Positions 1 to 10,978 of a DNA stretch of 64,000 bases are shown one piece after another. The notes beneath the pieces were generated by a model, which had not been told where the DNA came from, did no database searches, and worked only from the letters and a program-made list of their open reading frames with translations. Where the stretch lies: positions 36,633,425-36,697,424 of the forward strand of contig CAIIXF020000010.1 in the NCBI GenBank assembly GCA_903813345.2, in the 5' to 3' direction. A program made the translations under genes and the position numbers. Every line of letters starts with the position of its first letter. Position 1 is the stretch's first letter. The stretch is from Owenia fusiformis (lineage: Eukaryota; Annelida; Polychaeta; Sabellida; Oweniidae).

Positions 1-757
1 AATATAATAAAAGAACTAGGATCAGCACCAGAGTGTGTTCTCACCATAGGGCTGAGTATCGATTTACCTTTAGACTGTCTAAAATTCAATGATTTCGTAT
101 ACATGATCAGCAAATATGAAGTTTTTTTTATAAATTTCGTCATGCTTAGCTGAACAAAAGACAAATGTGTAATCCAACAGTTGAAAGTTTCCTAATAATT
201 TCCGTTTTTGTGTTTTTCCATCCATCCTGCCCATTGGTTTGTCTCTCACTTTACTCAGGGAATATACGAAACGGTTGCATATCTTTCCAGATACAAGCAT
301 TGTATATTTCAAATGGATTTATTGTGGCGATCAGTGATGCTTTTTAAACATATCTTAAATGGATTTCTTGTCCATTGTCGGAGAGTTATTTGGCCTTATA
401 TTGTAGTTAACGGTAACATGTATTACAGTTGTGTTACATGAAAGAGCTGCAACAACAGCATGAATGAACACTAACGCTTGTCACTTCTATGACTGGAATA
501 TAAAGGTTCTTATATGAGTACCAGTGCAAGATCATCCATTCTTGATGAGCTTTGATGATTCTTTATCGAGTCGCAGACGAGATAAAGAAACATTATCAAA
601 GCGCCTCAAGAATGGACGATTTTGCACAGGTACGAGTACAAGAACGTTTTTTTCATCTTACACGTGTGACTTCTTAGGATGAAAAATGGCAATATCTTGC
701 ATGGGGTAAAGCTGTATCTTGGCTAGTCAGGAGAAAACGTAATCTAATATACCGTTA
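1..757. other. No gene seen; AT-rich flank
   Basis: I see no open frame longer than about 77 codons here, and none shows family motifs or a convincing splice structure. An imperfect inverted repeat lies around 520-625, where a segment near 530-550 (atcattcttgatgag type) is mirrored near 605-620. Together they look like the arms of a small foldback element. Nothing else can be supported. Confidence 0.5.
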
Positions 758-1192
758 CAGGGTGGTCAAAAAACGGAAACCATGCGTCTTCCTCATATCT
801 TTGTCATTATAGAAAATTACTACCTGATATTTTACACCTTTGTACAACATTCCATTTCCAACTAGCCTAGCATATTACATGACCATCAGCCTAATAGTCA
901 CTATATAACAGAACTTTGAACATGCTGCATGCAAACCTGCACACGTGGTCAATGACCCGACTTTATTCCTTAGAGCCTATGGCCTGAATGGCACAGATAA
1001 TCTCCCTTTTAAGGTCTGCAATTGTTCCGATGAGGCCATTCTTGTACACTTTGTCTTCGGTATATCCCTACAGGTAAAAGGAAAGTAACCCGAGATAAGG
1101 ACATTTTGAATTACTTGAGCATGTTTGCCTACAGCGCAATGGTGAGATATGATGAAAATAGTGGCAGGGCTTCCAATTTTTTTACCACCCTG
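758..1192. mobile_element. Mariner-type MITE with TA duplications, 435 bp
   Basis: The element starts CAGGGTGGTCAAAAAA and ends with the inverted form TTTTTTTACCACCCTG. A TA dinucleotide directly flanks both ends (756-757 and 1193-1194). TA target sites and ends starting CAGGGTG are typical of Tc1/mariner-derived elements. No transposase frame lies inside, so it would depend on an enzyme supplied elsewhere. A single end with the same 5' sequence is present at 39320. Confidence 0.85.
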
Positions 1193-1860
1193 TACCTGCA
1201 ATACGCTATACATGAGAACCTTCTTTTAGCGTGGTACATAGCCTACCATACTTGACTTCATGGTGTATTCGGTTGAAAACGAGACTGTAAGTGGATATTG
1301 CAGACGACCGGGAATAACCATAGATCATGTGGTCGGTTTCAATGAGAAACATTTCACTCATGTCACAAATATTGTAAGATTATTCAATACATAAATTATG
1401 ATGCAAATCGTCAAATTTTTAAAGGCCTAGCTATTCATTTCGGCCATTTTTCATTTCTTATGTCAACGTTTTAAAAAAGGTTAAATGAAGATGTATGGGG
1501 TTGATGAAACTTCAAAGCAATACTGATGCAAGTTGTTTTTCATATAAGCGTTTGTAAGTTTTTATGTCTACAATTAGACAATAGTCCTCAATCCTAAAGA
1601 TGGGCATATTCGATTTTGATCCACAATTATGAATTGCAACATTTTGGAGATATTAGTATAAATACCTGTATGATGAATATCAAACTCCTAATAATAATAA
1701 TAAAGAACCAATTGCAAATATGTATATCTCATATCTAGTTTATTTTTGACATTTAGTTTTACAACAAATGGGAAATACAAAATGCTATACTTGTATTTGT
1801 ATACAGAGCCTATTTCAAGACTAATACATTGTACAATAAACATATGCATCATTATAATTT
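1193..1860. other. No gene seen; AT-rich spacer
   Basis: This AT-rich spacer has no recognisable coding frame and no splice-bounded segment. A short ATA/ATT microsatellite-like stretch lies near 1690-1705. Nothing else can be supported. Confidence 0.4.
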
Positions 1861-2840
1861 ACATACAAACAGTCATCATCTGGCAATTGTCAAAATGACA
1901 AAATGTCAGCACTTGGTTTCAATTTTTTAAAAAATGGATCCAAAAACTTCAACCAAGGTGAAATATCTAATCTAAGTAAAAAACTTCTGAGAAAAAAATT
2001 GGTGAATCTGAATCAAGGACTTATTTGAACTTGAGGTCATTGAATATCAAATCTCCCATCTAAGGTCAGATCTGAACTTCTTAGAACACCTTAATAATTT
2101 TGAAGAACAATACAACTTGAACAATAATTAACAAGGCATTTTCATTCAAAAAGTCATCATCTGGTAATTGCTACGAAGTTGTAACAAGGCATTAACATGA
2201 CAAAATGTCAGTACCTGGTTTCAATTTAAAAAAATCATTTTCAGAAAAAAAGTCTGGTAATTGTTAGAAAGTTGTAAAAATGCTATTCTTACATTTGTAG
2301 GCTTATTTCACCATCAATATATTATACAATATTTACAATACTAATAAACTTACAGTAATATACAAGGCATTTACAAGCAAAAAGTCACTGGCTGAAGTTC
2401 TTAAGTTGTTCAAATGCTATTCTTGTATTTCCATGCTTATTTCACCACCATTGTATTTTGCAATGAACTTATATTATACAAGGCATTTATATGCAAAAAG
2501 TTAGAATCTGGCAGTTATTGTAGTCAGTCTATTATAACCAAATTATTTTGCTTTAGGCAATAATTTGCGTGTTTGAGGGTCATTGATGTCTCGTCACCAT
2601 TATCCAAGGATACTGTTATGCACTTCTTTTTCCGTGTGGTTATTGTGCCTGGAAATAGAAACATAATACGAATAAAGCCACTGCTACTATATCATATCTC
2701 ATCATACATATTTCTACTTGCAAGTTGCAAGTGTTGCTTACTTAAAGCAAAATACGGCTTTACGACATTTAAAGAGTTTTAACAAGAAAATGGCAAACAA
2801 GGCATTAACATGACAAAATGTCACCACCTGTGAATGGTTT
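1861..2840. repeat. Degenerate dispersed or tandem repeat (aaggcattaacatgacaaaatgtc family)
   Basis: Related phrases recur: 'gtcatcatctgg(c/t)aattg' near 1872 and 2152, 'acatgacaaaatgtca' near 1894, 2194 and 2809, and 'acaaggcatt' near 2130, 2184, 2362, 2480 and 2799. Another copy lies near 8095. The units are diverged and unevenly spaced. This suggests an old tandem repeat or several insertions of one element downstream of, and overlapping, the end of the zinc-finger gene. No element family is recognised. Confidence 0.6.
2524..2648 (-). CDS. Last exon of zinc-finger gene (Tudor-like C-terminus)
   Basis: The acceptor reads TTTCTATTTCCAG and is followed by 41 codons ending in TGA at 2526-2524. 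With the split glycine codon from the previous exon, the segment reads G-T-I-T-T-R-K-K-K-C-I-T-V-S-L-D-N-G-D. This basic strand-turn-strand pattern resembles the start of Tudor, agenet or PWWP-type barrels. The preceding exon supplies the upstream aromatic part (I-Y-G-S-S-D-T-Q-W-Y-E). Phase 1 matches on both sides. The domain family is inferred from pattern only. Confidence 0.6.
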
Positions 2841-5800
2841 CAAAAGTGATACAGATATTGAAAAAACATTTGGGCAAGTTAAAAATACCTTTTTGACCTC
2901 CAATATGTTGCTGACAATGTTTGTGATCAAGTTTGATAACCTCAACTTTTGACCTTGATGATTTTACTTTTTCAGACCTCAGTAGGTACTTTGTGTTTAG
3001 GAAGATTTAATTTGGATCCAAAAATCAATTTGAAAAAACTTTTTTTGACATTTTGATTGTGACTGAAGGACAACCAAAGGTTGAAACTCAAATCTCTTAA
3101 ATATAAAGTCAGAACAAGGCTAGTGATATAAAATTTGTGGCCAATACTCATTTCGAACATCGATGGAAGAATGAAATCATGCTGTATATCCTGTCAGACT
3201 TTTTGCAATATAAAGGATAGAAATATTATCAATCTTGAGTCTCTTGACAACCTTTTCCACTTACCTTCATACCACTGTGTGTCTGAACTCCCATAAATGG
3301 TGTATTCCCGTTTAATTCGTGTGTTTGTTCTCAAATTTGAGATCTCATTCTGCTTTTTGTTCTGTCCATCTGTCTCCAACTCATTCACTTTGTCTATCTC
3401 CATGTTGTTCTGTTCTGCTGTACCCCTGTTGTTCTGTATTACTGGCCCAGTATAACTTTGGCCATCTTCTCCCATGTCATTCTGTCCTCCCCTTCCAATG
3501 TTCATTTGTGCATCTGTCTCAATGTCATTCTCTTCGCCTGACCCTATGTTGTTCTCTCGAACTGTACCCATGTCATTCTTCCCATTAGTCCCTATGCTGT
3601 TTTGTTCATTCGGTCCATTTGTGTCACTCTCTCAATCTGTCCCATTATCATTCAGTCCATCTGTCCTTGTGTCAATCTGTCTGTCTGTCCCCATTCTGTT
3701 TTGTTCATTTGGTCCACCTGTCCTTGTGTCATTCGATCCATCTGTCCTTGTGTCCCCGTGTTGTTTTGTTCATTTGGTCCACCTGTCCTTGTGTCATTCG
3801 ATCCATCTGTCCTTGTATCCCCATGTTGTTTTGTTCATTTGGTCCATCTGTCCTTGTGTCATTCGCTTCATCTATGGGCACCAGTAAACCTGAAAATGAT
3901 TGAACACTCAAATCAATCTATTAAACTTACATTAAATGACTTGGCAAATCAAGATAAACACCCTGCCAAAATAAAATAACAAGTTGGAAGGATATGAAGG
4001 AAGTGGAAACTGCTCCTTAAGAAAATACTTATTTCAAGTTGAAAAACCCCCTGAAAAGTCTCAGATCAATTTATTTTGGCACAAAGTTTTTGGTTCAGTT
4101 CAAAGAATGTTTTACTAATAATTGCCTCATACATACCCAATTTTTCCATGCTGGAAGTAGCTTCTCTTTAATATCACATGGAGCAGCCTCAATATCATCT
4201 TCAATTTTCCGACTGATATCTTCTAAAATAGATAAAATATACCAAACTAGTGATGTCAAAGTTAAAAAAAAAAAAATACAGTAAACAATATAAGATTCAA
4301 TGATATTCTGTGATTCAGGAAGAAAGGGCCATATTCAATAGACTAGATGCGAGTAGAAATAATCTTGATTTACTTCATTAAATAGTCAAACTGATGTCAG
4401 ATTTGGAATCTGCATGTAAAATCACATCCAGAAATGTGGTTTTGAAAAGACTTGATCATCAACTTTGCAAATTTAATTTTCTTTGAAAATATTACTTCTA
4501 GGTCGAGGAGATTCACCATAGACCCCATGTTGTAAAATCACAAAAAGTGAAATATCTTTTCTTGTGTTTCTTGTGTTGGACAGATAACATTTTCTTTTAC
4601 TGGGCATATTTTAATTTGTAAAACGATAAGATACATAAGGGTAACATGAAAAATGAACCAATAAAACTGATGAATATTGAAGTTTACGATTTTACGATTT
4701 TTTATTCATTTCCCCCGAATTAGCTACTTGGTGGCGAAACTGGTAATTACCTACTCGCATCTGAGTAATTGAGTTAATTTATTGTACATTTTGATTTATC
4801 TCCACCCATTTACCATGGCCTTTTGATTTGCCCTCAACATAAGATATTTTAACATACAGTTTATTAACAATTGCTCCAAGTTACCATCTATAACAAACCT
4901 CACCTTTATCTGTTTATGGACACACACATGTGCTTTTAGGCCATCTTTGGGCACCTCCTCCTCACATCCACGAATGCCACATGTCACAGTGCCATCATCT
5001 TGAAGACAAATCACAAACAGTTTAATTCATTTGGTCTGTACGTGTAATTATAATGTCTATTGTTGGTAGGTATTAGAAAGTGTTAAGTACCGGTAAAATG
5101 TGCTTTTTTGTTCAGATTATTTCATCATTTCAAAAACCATTCAATTATATCTCATGAGTATTCTTCCTGAAATCATACTTACAAGAATAATCAACATGAA
5201 TTAGATATGGAATTTTCACCAGAACTAAAGATGGTCAACCAAAGCTATACAACATTTGGAAGTTGGTACCATTTAACATTTTGTTCAATCTGTATAAAGT
5301 AACTAGCAATGACTGATTAAATAATAGCCATGGGCTGCAGCTTTATCTAAATTAAACTTATTAATATTAATTTGGTACAGGAAAGAAATCAAGTTTAAAA
5401 CACCATGAGTTAATGACAAAACTGTCTATTAAGAAATGTGAGAAGACGTACAATCTGTTGACATGTTTCACATGTATGCACCTCCCCCCCCCCCCATAAA
5501 CTAATTCATGTAATATGCTACCCTAGCTAGAAATGTGAAATACAGAAACTAAATTTTTCCTTTAAATTGCCCACAAAACGACCAGAAATTCCTTCCCCAT
5601 GATCCATGCCCACACACTTTGATACATTATATCCTTTTCAGGGACGCCTCTGGATTCTGAAACTGCAATCTTATATAACTTTCCATGAGGAACAAAATGA
5701 TTTATAACATGATAGGCTGGCAATACTACAATTATGAGTTGATGGGGGTGCATACATATGAAACACCCTGTATACAGTTTAAGTAAACAATTAAGTACAG

Positions 5801-6321
5801 ATGTATACAATGATATTATATAGCATTAAAGTGATACAATGATATTAAATAACATTAGTGATACAATGATATTATATAACATTAGTGAGTCCCCATTCAT
5901 CTGATTATCTTGGGAAAAAAATGGTAAATCTGACAGGCGTACTGATGCCATACTCTGGCAAATGGGGTAGATCCGCCTCTGGTATAGTTAGAAGCTGCTC
6001 ACAAAAATAGTCATTTGGAGTCTATACATTTTTGATAAATTTCATTTGGAACATTCATATTCTTAAGTATAGACAGTGCCCCTACGCTTGACATTGAGTT
6101 CCAAGTTCCAATTACTATTTTTTTTAAATAGAGTCTAATAATTAGAAAAAAATATTTTGGTTGTAGAATTGTCCTAAAGCAGCTGCCTAATGCCTATGAC
6201 AGGGTCATATACTTTACAAAATTAGGCTTACCTCTTGGGTGTTCTTTCCTAACATGATGACCCATCATGCCCCTTTTGTTTGTTGTGAATTCACAATGCT
6301 TGCACTTCTGGTAAGCCCGGT
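2524..6321 (-). CDS. Split gene: C2H2 zinc-finger protein with Tudor-like C-terminus (model)
   Basis: I assembled this gene from splice-bounded exons on the minus strand: 6321-6232 and 4998-4904 (one C2H2-like finger each), about 4199-4137, 3889-3265 (repeat-rich acidic exon) and 2648-2524 (last exon). The junction between the last two keeps phase 1 and reads W-Y-E-G-T-I-T-T-R-K-K-K-C, a W-x-G-x-(I/V) run followed by LDNG that recalls Tudor-like chromatin-reader folds. A nuclear DNA- or chromatin-binding protein is likely (inference). Weak points: phases do not agree between the 4998-4904, 4199-4137 and 3889-3265 exons, so an exon or alternative donor is missing. The repeat exon also carries frame breaks. 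The 5' end is not fixed. I do not recognise a named orthologue. Confidence 0.55.
3265..3889 (-). CDS. Repeat-rich acidic exon of zinc-finger gene
   Basis: The acceptor is TCATTTTCAG at 3890 and the donor AAG|GTAAGTGG at 3264. The exon mostly encodes Asn/Gln/Asp/Gly-rich repeats of about 8 residues (QNDMG, QNNMG, EQNNMG types). It ends in a basic stretch and the WYEG segment that joins the Tudor-like last exon. The 3' half (3571 to 3265) is open. In the 5' half a 65-bp repeat unit changes frame from copy to copy, and a TGA lies in the main frame near 3631. The exon may be degenerating, polymorphic in repeat number, or affected by assembly collapse. Confidence 0.5.
3690..3860. repeat. 65-bp minisatellite inside a coding exon
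   Basis: The plus strand repeats 'ttggtccacctgtccttgtg' followed by 'tcattcgatccatctgtcc' about three times with a 65-bp period. Because 65 is not a multiple of 3, each added or lost copy shifts the frame of the minus-strand exon that contains it. The wider region 3330-3890 has a weaker 24-bp (8-codon) periodicity that looks like the ancestral coding repeat. Confidence 0.7.
4137..4199 (-). CDS. Candidate internal exon of zinc-finger gene
   Basis: The minus strand has an acceptor TTATCTATTTTAG, a 63-nt open segment and a donor TTGG|GTATGTATG. The most protein-like frame is acidic-amphipathic (D-I-S-R-K-I-E-D-D-I-E, then K-E-K-L-L-P-A-W-K-N-W). That frame does not join in phase with the flanking exons, so this is a candidate only. 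Confidence 0.35.
4341..4375 (+). repeat. Dispersed 35-bp repeat, copy 1
   Basis: 'actagatgcgagtagaaat' followed by 'aatcttgattta' occurs here, at about 25104-25135 on the same strand, and inverted at 37268-37303. Three near-identical short copies in one window suggest the end of an abundant unidentified element. A partial form ('actcgcatct') is at 4753. Confidence 0.65.
4904..4998 (-). CDS. Zinc-finger exon (C-x4-C / H-x3-H)
   Basis: The acceptor TTTGTCTTCAAG and donor AAAG|GTGAGG bound a 95-nt exon. It encodes T-C-G-I-R-G-C, then 11 residues, then H-V-C-V-H, which is a C2H2-like finger with a four-residue cysteine gap. The finger spans most of the exon. The exon starts in phase 1 and ends in phase 0. 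Confidence 0.6.
5486..5500 (+). repeat. Poly-C tract
   Basis: A run of 13 or more C residues. This simple repeat is prone to slippage and sequencing error and has no coding context. Confidence 0.9.
5762..5770 (-). mobile_element. Solitary mariner-type end
   Basis: The sequence ends ACACCCTG followed by TA, the inverted form of the CAGGGTGT ends seen elsewhere in the window. No matching opposite end is visible nearby, so this is probably a truncated copy. Confidence 0.4.
5806..5886 (+). repeat. Short tandem repeat, about 3 copies of gatacaatgatattatataa
   Basis: Three tandem units of about 30 bp sharing 'acaatgatatta(t/a)ataacatta' run from about 5806 to 5886. There is no coding context. Confidence 0.75.
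6232..6321 (-). CDS. C2H2 zinc-finger exon
   Basis: A 90-nt exon with strong splice sites: acceptor TATGCTTTTGCAG and donor AAGAG|GTAAGCC. It encodes Y-Q-K-C-K-H-C, then 12 residues, then H-H-V-R-K-E-H, a classic C2H2 finger. Both ends are in phase 1, typical of modular exons. It is the most secure exon of this gene. Confidence 0.75.
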
Positions 6322-6517
6322 CTGCAAAAGCATAAAGATACCTACTTTTTATTATGGCTTTGTATTGATATAGAAAGAATATGAGTAGTTTGATCACATG
6401 TTAATGTGCTTTCAATAAGTGAGATTTCATGAGGAAAAGTATCATTGAGAAAAGGTTCAGCACAAGAAATCCTCATTGTCATGTAAGAAAATAACAAAAA
6501 TGGTTTCGATACCTTAC

Positions 6518-6579
6518 CTTCAAACTGTTATGAAATGTGTATCCTGTCCCTTTTCCTTTTCTTTGTGTTCATAGTTTCT
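6518..6579 (-). CDS. Candidate 5' exon (basic, NLS-like) upstream of the finger exon
   Basis: The acceptor TACTTTTTCAG and donor GAAG|GTAAGG bound 62 nt. One frame reads E-T-M-N-T-K-K-R-K-R-K-R-D-R type basic residues like a nuclear localisation signal, but every frame hits a stop before the donor. It is either untranslated leader, an exon with a different donor, or chance. Confidence 0.25.
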
Positions 6580-7009
6580 CTGAAAAAGTATAATATGGAA
6601 ATGAGATATTTGCCAGACTTAGCTTTCATTGATTATTCTGGAAAATGACACATCTAAGACTAAAAACCAGGAATCTAACACAGTAGCTTGACAAGGTCGT
6701 GATCAAAATTTGTTTAACACTATTTTGAGGCTAGCTATGGAAAACACTGACCAGTCTTTATTATAAACCTTCCAACCCCCATCCTCAAAAAAAAGTAGAA
6801 CCAAAAATCTGCACATTGTAGAAATTTCAATTAATAGAGGACCATGTATTTTTCCAAAGTTTAACCCTACATGGATCACTGTTCCACAACGAGTTACTTT
6901 AACGGAACATCAATGGAACAATATGGATGAACTTCCTAGATATGAGTTTTTTGTTTTCTCGATTTAAACTTATGTATAAGTCATGTTGCGGATTATCATT
7001 TGACATTAT

Positions 7010-8008
7010 CACGGTGTTATAGCATGACGGTTACGACACCTCTGAAAACGAGATTAGACGACTACGATCACTGATTTATCCAATAAAATGGCCGAGATGG
7101 AACAGAAAACTAAGGTTGGTGCAGTATTTTCTTCTACTGTGTATCAATGAAAGGATGAACGATTTTTGTAGACATCGCATTCGGTGATGCATTTAGTAAT
7201 GTATAGTTTGAACATATTTTTTGCAAATTGATGCCCGGGGATAACATGAAATAAGCGAAAAACTGTTGAGTTTGAAATTCAAAACTTCACAAAATTTAGT
7301 AATCTGTTTGTTTTTGTTGTCAGGGCATGGTCTACATTGCCTAACGACCTCAGGGTATATAGATGTAACCAACATACGATCATAAAAAGCGAATTGAGCA
7401 TTGGAAACCACCTAATATGTTCTACTTAAGCCATAATATTGTATTTTTAATTTGCGGTTACGCCAAAAATTGATTGACGGTTACGCGAACCTCATTCAAA
7501 TATGTATCCCAGATTCATTCCGTCCGCTGAACATCTAATGTACATCTAATACAATACGTTACCGTCCATAGAATTCATACGTAGTCGTCTAACGACATTG
7601 CGTTTGAAACCTTATTATTTACAATATGACCACGTTCCTGTTCTGAATTTGTCATTTTATGGCTTGTTTATACAGTTTACTTACTGTTAATAGTTTGAGT
7701 GGCTCTGAGGCACATATACTGAGAAATCACGAGAATGGACTAAAAAATATGAACTTGGACATCTCAGTCGGTAAGTTTACAGCTTATATTCCGCTTCTAG
7801 TAAACCACCTGGCAGATTTGACCCAGTCTTTATAACCATCCATATATATGTCACCGAATGGAACTAGTTAAAAAGGGAATCTTATCTGTGAATCTTGCCT
7901 ACAGGCGAGAAAGAGGACATGCTGTCTTTCCCATCCACCATTTTTTGTAATCATTACCGCAAAATTTTGCAAATCGCCTTTTCGTAACCGTCATGCTATA
8001 ACACCGTG
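7010..8008. mobile_element. 999-bp inverted-repeat DNA transposon with CACGGTG ends and 5-bp duplication
   Basis: The ends are near-perfect inverted repeats: CACGGTGTTATAGCATGACG then GTTACGA, mirrored at 7982-8008. Both sides are flanked by an exact ATTAT duplication (7005-7009 and 8009-8013). The subterminal motif 'gacggttacg' recurs near 7027, 7456 and 7474. No transposase frame is present. CAC-starting ends with a 5-bp duplication recall Transib/RAG-type transposons (heptamer CACWRTG), although the fourth base here is G. The family is left open. Confidence 0.8.
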
Positions 8009-9723
8009 ATTATTAGATAATAAATTTTACTACTTGTGAAATGTGAATATTTATTCTGCTATATATGAGTCTTGTCATGATCACAAAATTTGAAACAAGG
8101 CATTAACACGTCAAAATGTCACCACATAATTGCTCACAATATAATGAATCTTTTTTGACCTTGAGAAGGTCATTAAAGTTAATTAACATTTACATCAGAT
8201 TTAAACACCTGAGAATTTGTAGTAGGGCAGGTATGAAATATTTCAGGCAAAATGCGTGACATATACCATATCCGCGTGAAAAGTCTGAACGAAATGCGTT
8301 CATTTTTTTTTCGTCGTTCGGTTTTGTGGTGTATCACCGATCATTTTTGAAAGTTTTTCTACAGGAATATTTTTGCTGGACAATAATCAGGTAAATTGCA
8401 TATTTGCATGACAAACTCTGTCACGCAAAACAAAACTGTCGTGACTTCAAATTTTCCAGCAAATGCGTGACAAATACGCAAATTGCGGGACAGTTGGACG
8501 GCCTGGATGTACCATAAATCTTGCAATATTGGATAAAAAATTGTAAAAAAGTGTAGCTTGTAAAGATCGTAGTTTATTGATTTATTTTTAACTGTGAGTG
8601 ATTCCGCCCCGTTGATTCCTACTATCAATAATAACGGAAGGTCATACTCTCAAATCAAATCAAAACTTGATTTCATCGCTTTTAATTATATTTATGCGAC
8701 TAATACACTTGTATATTTGACACAGTTTGATTGAAAACATTACCAGATTACCAGGGAGGTGCAGGACTATAAGTCCTGGAATTGGATAAGACATGACCCT
8801 TGTTAGTCCATAGGGAACTATTTTCGACAATTGCCGATAATTCATATTTTCTGGGTCAGTCGTCTTGAATAAGATCTCGCCTGTTGGTGATTTCAATCTT
8901 CTTTTAAAATTTTTCAAAAACAAACATGGTGGACTTCGTTAAACGGAAATATAAGCCAATGTCAAAAAAGCCCCATGGTCAGGTCTAGTCTATATCCAAA
9001 TTTCAAAAAAAATTCAGACTATAGGATATAGTCTAGGTCAGGTCAATATGTAACCGCATACATCGAAGTTCGACGGATCTCATCTCGTTTATAGCATATG
9101 GGCTCTATCATGGTAGAGCCCATGTTTATAGCTATAGTTACTGGATTTTCTCGCATATAAGCCCTGGGTGTATAACTGAAAGAAGGGGCAATTTCGTCTG
9201 TTATTTTACCTCTTATTTTTCGCCCATGGGCGTATAAGTGTACTACTTTCGATTTTTGGCCCAGTGGGCGTAAAGGTGAGAAGAGCTGATGAATACAATG
9301 GAATGTTAAGTTGTTAATGAATGTTAATACAATGAAACAAAGTACGACAGAACGATCTGCCAATGACAAAATACTCTTGAATTTATTGAAAAAATCAATA
9401 AATAGATCTAGTCATTTTTTATAGGCCCATGGGCGTATAAGCGTACTATATGCGAGAAAATCTGGTAACTAAAATGCTTTGGATATAACCCCTGATGTGG
9501 ATTAAAATACAATAAAGTTAAGGAATTTAATTTGAAATTTGGCCAACCAGTGTCTACAAAAAAGATCGTCCTGATCCTAGGCCTATAGGACCGCCCCCCA
9601 AGAATTGCATACATACCCCCCTCCCCCGAGTTTATTTACGTGTACCCATGGCCGAGTATACCCCACACTCTTCCTCCCAACATAATAAGTTGAACAAATA
9701 GAAATAAAAACGTGCCAACTTAC
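8009..9723. other. No supported gene; repeat remnants and a small hairpin
   Basis: This stretch contains another copy of the 'aaacaaggcattaaca' repeat near 8094, a short hairpin near 9096-9130 built on 'gggctctatcatggtagagccc', and a phrase 'cccatgggcgtataag' repeated near 9223 and 9426. Open frames up to 108 codons show no family motif. Confidence 0.45.
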
Positions 9724-9737
9724 CCAGAGTCCGCCAT
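9724..9737 (-). CDS. Candidate first coding exon (M-A-D-S)
   Basis: The minus strand reads AACAAAAATGGCGGACTCTG followed by a donor GG|GTAAGT. This good start context four codons before a consensus donor is common for first exons of nuclear proteins. It ends in phase 2, so it would need a partner starting in the same phase, for example the 6518-6579 segment. The link to the zinc-finger gene downstream is inferred. Confidence 0.3.
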
Positions 9738-9984
9738 TTTTGTTGTAGATCAGGAGTAAATATATCTGTGCCTGTCAGGAATCAGCATATCATTATTTGT
9801 CTTCAGAAAACCGCCTCCAAACATTATGATTTTATTTATTATTTACTTTGTAAATAAATACTTATTTTTTAACTCTCAAATTTAATAAATAATATTAGCA
9901 CTGAATTTGACATTAATATTGCGGCATGAGCGCAACTGCTATCATTGCGGCAATACCGCAACCACTTTATGAGCATTGACTGTT

Positions 9985-10730
9985 TTAGGACGGAAAATCC
10001 AAAATGGCTGCCTTGACATTTACCCAGAACGCCAAAAAACTAATCAGATCTAGATTTTCATACCAAGAATCATCCCTGAAAATTTGAAATTGATCTACCA
10101 AACGGTTCACCTGAAAACGTGTAGACAAGACTTTACAGACAAGATTTTAGGACGAAAAAAACAAAATGTAAAAAAGTGATTATGAGTTTTTGCTGATTTC
10201 CTTTTACAAAATTATCACATATAACTACTGTTAACAATAACATAGGCTTTTTCAACAAAGTACACCTGAAATTATTTATAAAGCTACCAAATAGTTAAAG
10301 TATGAAAACTCAAAAACACCATTCAATATGATACAAAGTATTATCGCGCGCTAACTTTTCTTCAGACATTCAAAATGGCTGACATGACTGGGCTAACAGG
10401 TCCAAAACCTAATCAGATGTAGAATGAAGTGAGCTGAACAAGATGTTAAAGTTTTAAAAGCAACTGTGAAGCCGTTTTTCTTAAAGTTTGAAGACAAGGA
10501 TTTTAGCATTTGACCTTAGAATGGCCGACAGGAAGTAGCTATCGAGTTAATTTTTTTTCATCCACATCTGTATGCACTCACAAGTTATTCCTGAAATTTT
10601 GAAGGTGATACCTGTAGCGGTTTTGGAGAAAACTGCCGGACAGACAGACAGACGGACAGACAGACGGAAGGACGGACGGACGCGCCTAGGACGACAATAT
10701 GGCCCCACACTATGTGGTGGGGACATAAAA
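9985..10730 (+). repeat. Dispersed repeat with GACA/GACGG microsatellite tail
   Basis: Two related segments begin 'caaaatggctg' (near 10000 and 10372) and share 'aacctaatcagat' and 'cctgaaa' phrases. The second continues to 'gttttggagaaaactgccgg' and a (gaca/gacgg)n tract at about 10636-10682. This looks like a high-copy interspersed repeat. The microsatellite alone accounts for the short open frames on both strands. Confidence 0.6.
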
Positions 10731-10978
10731 AGGGTAACCAAACTGAACATTTATTGATTCTTTCAAAAGTTGCCTTTAGTAATACACATCTAAATGTTTA
10801 ATTGATAATATTGTACAAATATAGTGAAATGGAGTATTTACAGTACCAAGGACCCCATTATTGGGGTACTATTGCCTATTTTTCAAACAATCATGACTCT
10901 AAAGCATTCACAGTTAAATAACTTCATGTTTTTATCATAGATCAAAAAGCCAGAATTCCCATGGCGCTTTTCAACCCA

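Noticed and set aside
3319-3979. Overlapping plus-strand Cys/Ser/Val-rich frames
   Set aside because: They are the antisense of the Asn/Gln/Asp-rich repeat exon, which is bounded by splice sites on the minus strand.
7081-7130. Plus-strand start M-A-E-M-E-Q-K-T-K as a first exon
   Set aside because: It lies inside the 7010-8008 transposon, and the following GTTGGT is a weak donor.
10547-10757. Frames on both strands rich in Arg/Asp or Ser/Val
   Set aside because: They are produced by the GACA/GACGG microsatellite.
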